This document shows, piece after piece, positions 56,952-64,000 of a DNA stretch of 64,000 nucleotides (position 1 is its first letter; each line of letters starts with the position of its first letter). This DNA comes from Tillandsia leiboldiana (Eukaryota > Streptophyta > Magnoliopsida > Poales > Bromeliaceae), in the NCBI GenBank assembly GCA_029204045.2, contig CM055062.1:9357705-9421704 (forward strand), written 5' to 3'. The position numbers were made by a program, and so were the translations under genes. Under the pieces are notes generated by a model that was not told the origin of the DNA, did no database searches, and saw only the letters and a list, made by a program, of their open reading frames with translations.

Positions 56952-57437
56952 TTAGGTGACCTTGTTGGGTAAGGCGCTCAACGCCGTTTCTCCCGTCTGT
57001 CCCTTCCGGCTTAAGGCGTCGGCCACCACCTTTGCCTCTCCAGGGTGGTAATGGGTCGACAACTCGTAGTCTCTCAGTAGTTCCAGCCATTGCCTTTGCC
57101 GAAAATTCAACCCCTTTTGTGTGGACAAGTACTTAAGGCTCTGGTGGTCGGAGAACACATTGCAGTGCGCTCCGTAAAGATAGTGTCTCCAGAGCTTTAA
57201 AGCAAACACGACTGCCGCGAGCTCCAAGACGTGTGTAGGGTAGTTCTGCTCGTATTCCTTGAGCTGTCTTGACGCGTAGGCTACGACCTTCCCTTGTTGC
57301 ATTAGTACGCTTCCAAGACTGCTCTGGGATGCGTCGCAACAGATCTCATAGTCCTCTCCGGGCTTCGGCAGTGTGAGCACTGGCGCCCGTGTCAATCTGT
57401 CTTTGAGTTCCTCGAAGCTCTTCCTGCATTGGGCCGT
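56952..57437 (-). pseudogene. Gypsy RNase H domain, decayed element
   Basis: The frame encodes ICCDASQSSLGSVLMQQGK, ASRQLKEYEQNYPTH, LELAAVVFALKLWRHYLYG and FSDHQSLKYL, clearly Ty3/gypsy RNase H. It ends with HPGEAKVVADALSRK. An in-frame TAG (57438-57440) separates it from the reverse transcriptase; the intact homologue has Trp there (FIWTE). Confidence 0.9.
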
Positions 57438-57716
57438 CTAGATGAATTTTTCCCCTTTCCGGGTTAATCGATTTAGGGGAGTGGCAATCCTTGAGAAACC
57501 TTCCACGAAGCGTCTATAGTACCCTGCCAGTCCTAGAAAACTCCGGATCTCCGTTACCGTTGTTGGCCGGGCTCGGTTGGTCACGAATTCTAACTTTCTC
57601 GGGTCCTCCGCTATTCCCGACGCTGAGACTATGTGTCCCAACAAGTCTACCTCGTGGAGCCAGAATTCACACCACTTGAGTTTGGCATACAATTTCTGGT
57701 CCCGGAGGGTCCGGAG
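57438..57716 (-). pseudogene. Gypsy reverse transcriptase, C-terminal part
   Basis: The frame has MYAKLKWCEFWLHEVDLLGH, RPTTVTEIRSFLGLAGYYRR and LNRLTRKGEKF, matching residues 563-645 of the intact Pol. The upstream part is displaced by the element at 57717-63595 and resumes at 63601. Confidence 0.92.
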
Positions 57717-58886
57717 TGTAGGTTTTTATATATTAAGGATCCACACGGATCTAAATAGGCGCTATCAAACAACTAGAGGGGGGGTGAATAGGTGTAATAC
57801 TTATAAAACCAATCTCAGTGCAAAATAAAAACCAATGCGGAAAATAAAAATAGCACACCGAGATTTACGTGGAAACTCCAATCCAGGAGAAAAACCACGG
57901 GACCAACACGCAATAACAATCCACTAAGAAAATGAAGAATAACAAGGTGATTACCGACTCCACGGACTCGACCCCTCCTTCAAATTCTTCGGACCTTGCG
58001 CTCATCGATTGCACGTCCACTGCACACGTTCGAATCCACGAACGCCACTCGAATCCACGAGCACACGTTTCGAATCCACGAAACGCCTTCAACACATCGA
58101 ATCCACGATGCTACGTCAAATCCACGACGCAAACTTGATAAAAGCTTCGATGGTGATCCTTTGCTTAGATTATCATTGAGGAACCGTAGAAGGAATCTCT
58201 AAGTAAAGACTAGATCAATTCGACAAAAGATAGATCTTGGAAGAACCGTCTAATTGACCTAAAAGAGGCTATAAAGAAGAACGATAAAAACCTAGCCTCT
58301 AGGGTTGCTCTCAAGTGTTTTATAAATTAATCGGTAGTTCTTGAGAAACCCTAAGTGTCTATTTATAGTTTAGAAACCTTTGGAAAGAGATAAGCATCAA
58401 AAACTGACTTAACAGATTTTTTCCCGCACGACGGTCCGGACTGGATTGGCTCGGTCCGGACTGTCGTCTTTTTTTCAGCAATTCCTGAAAAAACAAGGTT
58501 CGGGGTCTGGACTGGAATCCACGGTCCGGACTGGATTAACAAAACAGTCCTGAACAGAATTTTCAGTCCTGAACGGATTTCCTGAAAAAATAGTTTTTGA
58601 CTTTTATGCAATGAAACCTTATCCAAGTGTTTCTAAACTACACAAATGTATTCGGATCACCAAAATTATTTAGTTAAACGTACCTGATCAATCCGAATCC
58701 ATTTTCCTTAAGATTGATGTATATGATCCACAATTCTTCAACTTCAATCTTCAAGACTCAAAACACTGAGTGTCAACTTGAGCTCTTGTTGAATCTTCTC
58801 TAAGTCTTTGATTGCTGATTGACAATTTGATCACTTCAAGACTCCGACTCAACTCACGAAATATGCCAACACAAAAAGCCGTAAAA
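57717..58886 (-). mobile_element. 3' LTR of the gag-only element
   Basis: Starts TGTAGGTTTTTATATATTAA. The outer copy ends TAACA but this one ends TAAAA, so its terminal CA is lost. TATA box CTATAAATAG at 58359-58368 (minus). Short repeats of TCGAATCCACGA (58025-58130) and GGTCCGGACTGGATT (58430-58545) are present. Confidence 0.9.
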
Positions 58887-58901
58887 ATCTCCCCCTTTGG
58901 C
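58887..58901 (-). other. Polypurine tract of the gag-only element
   Basis: On the minus strand GCCAAAGGGGGAGAT sits at the LTR edge, preceded by TTTTGTCACGAAATT, the arrangement reported for Sireviruses. Confidence 0.85.
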
Positions 58902-60434
58902 AATTTCGTGACAAAACCCAAAAATACATAAAACGCTCAAGTCACTCATCTTAAACCAAAAAATCGAAACTCAGTGTCATCACCAAAACATTGACTTTCT
59001 TTGCGTGAAAGATCCAATAAACAAAAATTACATTTGAACCAGTCTTAGAACAAACTCTATGACTTAGGACTTGGAGTCTTAAAGTGATGTAGATCCTGCA
59101 AAACAAAACTCCAAACAAATCAAAAGTCAGTTGTCAGAAATTAAACATTTGATTCGTCCTTTTGGTTCTTTTTGTTTTTCGGCTCCTTTTTCATCATCTC
59201 TTTTCTTTATCTTCCCCTATCTTGAGCATCTCTGTTCTCCCCCTATTTATGTTCTCCCCCTATTTCTGTTCTCCCCCTTTTTGTCACAAATTGTCAAACA
59301 GTGAATATAGGCAAAAAGAAATCACTAACAGCATTAGTTCATAGAGAAAGAGAGATAAAAGCTCAGTTCCGGTATATAACAAAAACGCAGATTTAGTACC
59401 GATCCTCGAAGGCAAAAATCACAAAAATTCTTGAAACAAATCCAAATTTTGAAATCTTTCAAATACCGATTTGCATTCCATCAAGAAAACAATTTAAGTG
59501 CTTGAAAATAATATGAGATCACATAGATGTCATTCAATCCAATTAATTTTATAAAAATTAAAAAGATTTACTCCGAAATCATGAAAAACAAAGATAAGAC
59601 ATTATAAACCGTTTTTCATATTATATACGTCAAACACAAGTCATCAAAAATAATCTTGTGATCCAAAGTCTATCAAGATGTAACGGATTTACAAAGATGA
59701 CTTACAGAGATTTCCAAATGACATCAATTTTGAATTTTACTCTTTCAAATTTGAGATAAGCACTAAAATACCTAAGGGTGGCTCTTTGAGCATCTTTTAA
59801 CTATCCCACCTTATACCAACCAGGAGATTGTTCAAAATAAGAACTTTGAATTTAAATCTCCGAATGCTTCAACTAAACAAAATTTCATAAATATTTTTCA
59901 AGCATCCATAACATGTGGTAGCTTCACACACTAACCAGACGACCGGGGTGGCAGCTCTTTCCAACATGTGGTGGTAGTTTTCACACTCCTTTCGGATGTA
60001 ACTCTTTCCACATCTTTTGCAAATCATTTCATTACCCTTGTACGAAAATACAATCTCTTATGTGAAAGAATTAAATCCCAAATTTTAGTCTATCGGTTGT
60101 CTCATGTTTATCACAATGAATTCACACAACTGAGATAGATTAATCATCTAAAGATCACACATGATAACTAAAATTTGATGAATATAATTATCAAAAACTC
60201 CTATAATGAAATATCTTCAAGAATTATGATTATGGAGTAAAGTTGATAATACATATAAAATTAAATTGGAGTGATTGAAAGTGAAACCCTTTTTATTCAA
60301 TGCACTTGTTCGTTAAATCCCTTTTGTTCAAAAACAAAACATAAAAATAAAGAGCATTGAAAACATGTAATGCAGAGATTAACAAAAATATGAAAGGAAA
60401 ACCAATCAAAGCATTACATACAGTCATAAGCTAT
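58902..60434 (-). other. Non-coding interior of the gag-only element
   Basis: About 1.5 kb between gag and the polypurine tract without a credible frame. At 59231-59285 three close GGGGGAGAA-type purine tracts (minus strand) resemble extra polypurine tracts. Confidence 0.7.
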
Positions 60435-61148
60435 TTAGAACTTAAGACAAGGAAAGATATCACCTTTCCGAATCCAAAATCGTCGAATTTTGGGTTGTCT
60501 TGATTCATTGTGGTTGGGAGATGACAGCTTTGACTGTTGATCCACCTTAGGTCTTTGCGCTACAATGATCCACTTGTATGATTGATGTTGTGGCTCAGAC
60601 CTTTGGTGGTTTGAGTGAACTCCTTTGACTTGATGAGTCTTTTGATTCCGTTGAGTTCGCTCCGTAGATGAAGTTGCCGAAGAATTCCTCTTTCTCTTTT
60701 TCGGGCACATCTTCATCAAGTGTCCTTCAAGTCCACATTGGTGACAAGTTCTTCCTTTCAACTTAGTTGTGGAACTTGAAGCCTTCACAATTTGGTTCTT
60801 CTTGAATCCCAAACCAACCTTGTTTGTTTGACCTAATCCGAACATACAATCAAATTTCTTGGAACCAGTTGAAAGCCTTTGTATGTCGGATTTAAGTTGA
60901 TGAACTTGCTTGGTCAAAGCTTGGTTGGTGACATGAATTTCCTCAAACTGTTTTTCTAGAAAATCAATCTTATTAATATGGGAATTAACGATCGTTTCCG
61001 ATTGATTTATCTTTTCTTGGAGGATTTTATTATTATCCAATAAAAGCTCTCGTTCCTCCTCGAGATCATGAAGTTTTATCTTTAAAGCATGATTCTCGTC
61101 TTGAGTCTCTAGTCGTTGCTTCCTCAACTTCTTGATATGCTTGGCCAT
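60435..61148 (-). pseudogene. Second gag segment: coiled coil plus zinc knuckle
   Basis: A 237-residue frame. Residues about 1-95 form a heptad-rich charged coiled coil. A CCHC zinc knuckle CHQCGLEGHLMKMC lies near 134-147, then a basic Ser/Gln-rich tail. It overlaps the end of the upstream gag frame by 25 nt in another phase. In Sirevirus gag the coiled coil follows in the same frame, so a one-base indel near 61140 probably split one gag. Alternatively it is a deliberate overlapping frame. Confidence 0.75.
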
Positions 61149-62389
61149 CTTCTAGATTCCGCAAGAAGTTGTTGATATGCCTCAACGAGTTCTTCTTCGT
61201 CCGACTCCCCCTCACTTGATGACTCTCCGCCGGATGTTGATGTTTCATACAAAATCAAAGGAGTAGAGTCAGTAACTAAAGTTGATAAGCAAAAATTGGA
61301 AGAGGGAATTCGAGAGGCATGAAAGGCAACAACTTTTTCCTCTTTACTTGAGGTCGATTCATTAGAAGTAGAATCGTCCCAAGTTTTCGCTTGCAAAGCC
61401 TTCTTTTTATATGATTTCGGAGAAGGACAATCCGTTGAAATATGGCCGTAGCCTTTGCATCTATAACATCGGATTTCCCCTTCGAATTCATCTTTTTCCT
61501 TAGAAGGTTTTGCAAAGCTTTTGAGGTTAGAGGATTTAGAACCCGATGATCCTTTAGATGGTTTCGAGGATGAAGATCCATCGGTTCGATTCTTCCAAAA
61601 CTTCCGACGAAATTTCTTTATGATCCGCGCCAATTGTTCTTCAAAATCGGCAAAAGAGATTTCATCGTCGGAACTTGATTCGCTATCTTCTTCCTTTGTT
61701 GATTTGAATGCAATACCTGTAAGCTTAGAAGAAGACTTGGAAGAAACTTGATTAGTAGGAAAAGTCATTTCATAAGTTTGCAAAGCACCTACTAATTCCT
61801 CTACTCTCATCTCATCCGGATGACTAACGGTTTCAATGGCGGTAACCTTTGCCCTAAACCGTTCCGGAAGTGTCCGAAGTATCTTTCTTACAATTTTCGA
61901 CTCCGGGATCTTTTCTCCTAAATTAGCACAAGTATTGATTACATCTTGAAGTCTAGTGTAATAATCTGTAAACAATTCATGCTCTTCCATATGAATAGAG
62001 TCAAATTGACTTGTAAGCATCTGGAGCTTTTGAATTTTTACAAGATTAGTACCCTCATGTGTAATTTTGAGAATATCCCAAATTTTCTTCGCAGTTTCAC
62101 ACGCGGAAATTCGTGTGAACTCAGTCGAGGAAAGAGAATTAAATAAAGCGTTCATACCTTTCCCATTGTAAGAAGATCTTTCGAATTCCTCTTTGGACTA
62201 TCTAGAGCGAGGTTTTGGGGTAGTAGAATTTCCTACTTCCTCAATAGGATGCACCCAACCGCATTCCACGGATTGCCATACCCGCTCATCAATTGCGATG
62301 AGAAAAGCTCTCATCCACACTTTCCAATAAGCATAATTAGTCCCATCAAAAAGAGGAGGTCTATAAATATTACCACTTTCACCCGACAT
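61124..62389 (-). pseudogene. Sirevirus-like gag with in-frame stop
   Basis: Starts at 62389 (MSGESGNIYRPPLFDGTNYA), the usual N-terminus with the FDGTNYAYWK signature. An in-frame TAG at 62198-62200 falls where relatives have Trp before the helix SKEEFERSSYNGK. The UBN2 gag domain continues with ETAKKIWDILKITHEGT, YYTRLQDVINTCANLGE and RKILRTLPERF. A zinc knuckle CYRCKGYGHISTDC lies near 235 of the downstream frame, then an acidic Ser-rich tail. Apart from the stop the frame is well kept, suggesting recent activity. Confidence 0.88.
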
Positions 62390-62409
62390 GATAGATAAAC
62401 CTAAAACCC

Positions 62410-62421
62410 GCTCTGATACCA
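62410..62421 (-). other. Primer binding site of the gag-only element
   Basis: The minus strand reads TGGTATCAGAGC followed by GGG, initiator-Met type, 2 nt from the LTR boundary. Confidence 0.9.
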
Positions 62422-62423
62422 CT

Positions 62424-63595
62424 TGTAGGTTTTTATATATTAAGGATCCACACGGATCTAAATAGGCACTATCAAACAACTATAGGGGGGTGGTGAATAG
62501 GTGTAATACTTATAAAACCAATCTCAGTGCAAAATAAAAACCAATGCGGAAAATAAAAATAGCACACCGAGATTTACGTGGAAACTCCAATCCAGGAGAA
62601 AAACCACGGGACCAACACGCAATAACAATCCACTAAGAAAATGAAGAATAACAAGGTGATTACCGACTCCACGGACTCGACCCCTCCTTCAACTTCTTCG
62701 GACCTTGCGCTCACCGATTGCACGTCTACTGCACACGTTCGAATCCACGAACGCCACTTGAATCCACGAGCACACGTTTCGAATCCACGAAACGCCTTCA
62801 ACACATCGAATCCACGATGCTACGTCGAATCCACGACGCAAACTTGATAAAAGCTTCGATGGTGATCCTTTGCTTAGATTATTATTGAGGAACCGTAGAA
62901 GGAATCTCTAAGCAAAGACTAGATCAATTCGACAAAAGATAGATCTTGGAAGAACCGTCTAATTGACCTAAAAGAGGCTATAAAGAAGAACGATAAAAAC
63001 CTAGCCTCTAGGGTTGCTCTCAAGTGTTTTATAAATTAATCGGTAGTTCTTGAGAAACCCTAAGTGTCTATTTATAGTTTAGAAACCTTTGGAAAGAGAT
63101 AAGCATTAAAAACTGACTTAACAGATTTTTTCCCGCACGACGGTCCGGACTGGATTGGCTCTGTCCGGACTGTCGTCTTTTTTTCAGCAATTCCTAAAAA
63201 AATAAGGTTCGGGATCCGGACTGGAATCCACGTTCCGGACTGGATTAACAAAACAGTCCTGAACAGAATTTTCAGTCTTGAACGGATTTCCTGAAAAAAT
63301 AGTTTTTGACTTTTATGCAATGAAACCTTATCCAAGTGTTTCTAAACTACACAAATGTATTCGGATCACCAAAATTATTTAGTTAAACGTACCTGATCAA
63401 TCCGAATCCATTTTCCTTAAGATTGATGTATATGATCCACAATTCTTCAACTTCAATCTTCAAGACTCAAAACACTGAGTGTCAACTTGAGCTCTTGTTG
63501 AATCTTCTCTAAGTCTTTGATTGCTGATTGACAATTTGATCACTTCAAGACTCCGACTCAACTCACGAAATATGCCAACACAAAAAGCCGTAACA
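62424..63595 (-). mobile_element. 5' LTR of the gag-only element
   Basis: 1172 bp, TGTAGG...TAACA. TATA box at 63068-63077 (minus). It differs from the 3' LTR at scattered sites. Confidence 0.9.
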
Positions 63596-63600
63596 CGGAG

Positions 63601-64000
63601 GATTACTCGCAAGTGTTCCTCGTGCTCTTTGTCTGTGCGAGAGTAGATCGGGGTGTCATTTATAAAGACCACTACAAACTGGTCTAAGAAAGGCTCGACT
63701 ATCCTATTCATCATGTTCGTGAACACCACTGGTGCGTTAGCGAGTCCACATGGCATAACCGTAAACTCGTAATGACCATACCGAGTTCCAGAGGCTGCTT
63801 CCGGTATGTCATCACTCCGGACTCTAAGCTGGCGATAGTCGAACTGCAGATCAATCTTCGAGGACATCGTCGCTCCTTGTAGTTGGTCGAATAGGTCATC
63901 AATCCGAGGTAAGGGGTACTTGTTCTTCACTATGATCATATTTATTTCCCGGCTGTCGATGCACCATCGTAGACCCCCGTCCTTCTTCCGTACGAATAGT
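63601..64000 (-). pseudogene. Gypsy reverse transcriptase, N-terminal part (runs off window)
   Basis: In frame from the window edge: FVRKKDGGLRWCIDSREIN, then NKYPLPRIDDLFDQLQGA, RYGHYEFTVMP and the catalytic region. The active site reads FIND where FIDD is expected, and LQSGYHQ has become LQFDYRQ, so the enzyme would be inactive. It belongs to the decayed gypsy element whose LTR is at 53259-56384. The remaining pol, gag and 5' LTR lie beyond the window. Confidence 0.92.

Larger units (their letters stand above)
57717..63595 (-). mobile_element. Gag-only Sirevirus-like copia element (TR-GAG), 5.9 kb
   Basis: LTRs are 57717-58886 (1170 bp) and 62424-63595 (1172 bp), with 5-bp duplication CGGAG at 57712-57716 and 63596-63600. 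The primer binding site is at 62410-62421, with a polypurine tract next to the 3' LTR. The interior encodes only gag-type products; no protease, integrase, reverse transcriptase or RNase H frame exists. Elements that keep LTRs and gag but no pol are known as TR-GAGs. The gag type, the coiled coil with a second zinc knuckle, and the GGCAATTTCGTGACAAAA beside the polypurine tract fit Sireviruses. Confidence 0.88.

Overview
This window is nuclear DNA from a flowering plant. It is almost entirely a stack of nested LTR retrotransposons. I find no credible host protein gene, tRNA or rRNA gene, and nothing bacterial or organellar. The plant assignment rests on the element families: Ty3/gypsy chromoviruses of the Tekay/Del type with 3-5 kb LTRs, Ty1/copia elements, a Sirevirus-like gag-only element, a TRIM and a Mutator-like MITE. 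Several carry a primer binding site matching plant initiator-Met tRNA. The species cannot be told from the sequence.

Left part (1-16289). A plus-strand LTR end (1-328) lies in the gag start of a minus-strand gypsy element (gag remnant 329-654, LTR 943 to about 8668). That LTR is split by a 4.7 kb solo LTR (1579-6290) with 5-bp target duplications (AAATA). Next come a decayed LTR-like stretch, a long AT-rich gene-free stretch with a (TA)n tract, and a MITE (13527-13898) with a 9-bp duplication.

Middle (16290-38503). A four-level nest: a TRIM (16290-16715) was hit by a plus-strand copia element (16716-16738 and 34900-37134). That copia was hit by a large element with 3.3 kb LTRs and a 2.2 kb non-coding interior (16739-34894, duplication GAAGT). 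A young copia element (17693-26949, duplication TCCAC, LTRs of equal length) then landed in its left LTR. Two abutting LTR fragments follow at 37135-38503.

Right part (38504-64000). A GC-minisatellite-bearing LTR (38504 to about 41200) adjoins a decayed gypsy element (LTR 41230-41735 plus 53259-56384, interior 56385-64000). Its LTR is interrupted by a nearly intact Tekay-type gypsy element (41736-53253, duplication ATCTT). Its reverse transcriptase is interrupted by a gag-only Sirevirus-like element (57717-63595, duplication CGGAG).

The only long intact reading frames are the copia Pol (19813-22947) and the gypsy Pol (44968-48906). Each sits in an element whose gag is broken, so each would need help or read-through to move. 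The most notable non-coding signals are a shared LTR promoter layout (TATA box, palindromes just upstream, then a cluster of CACGTG boxes) in unrelated LTRs, and a thrice-repeated leader motif with conserved spacing in two diverged copia elements.
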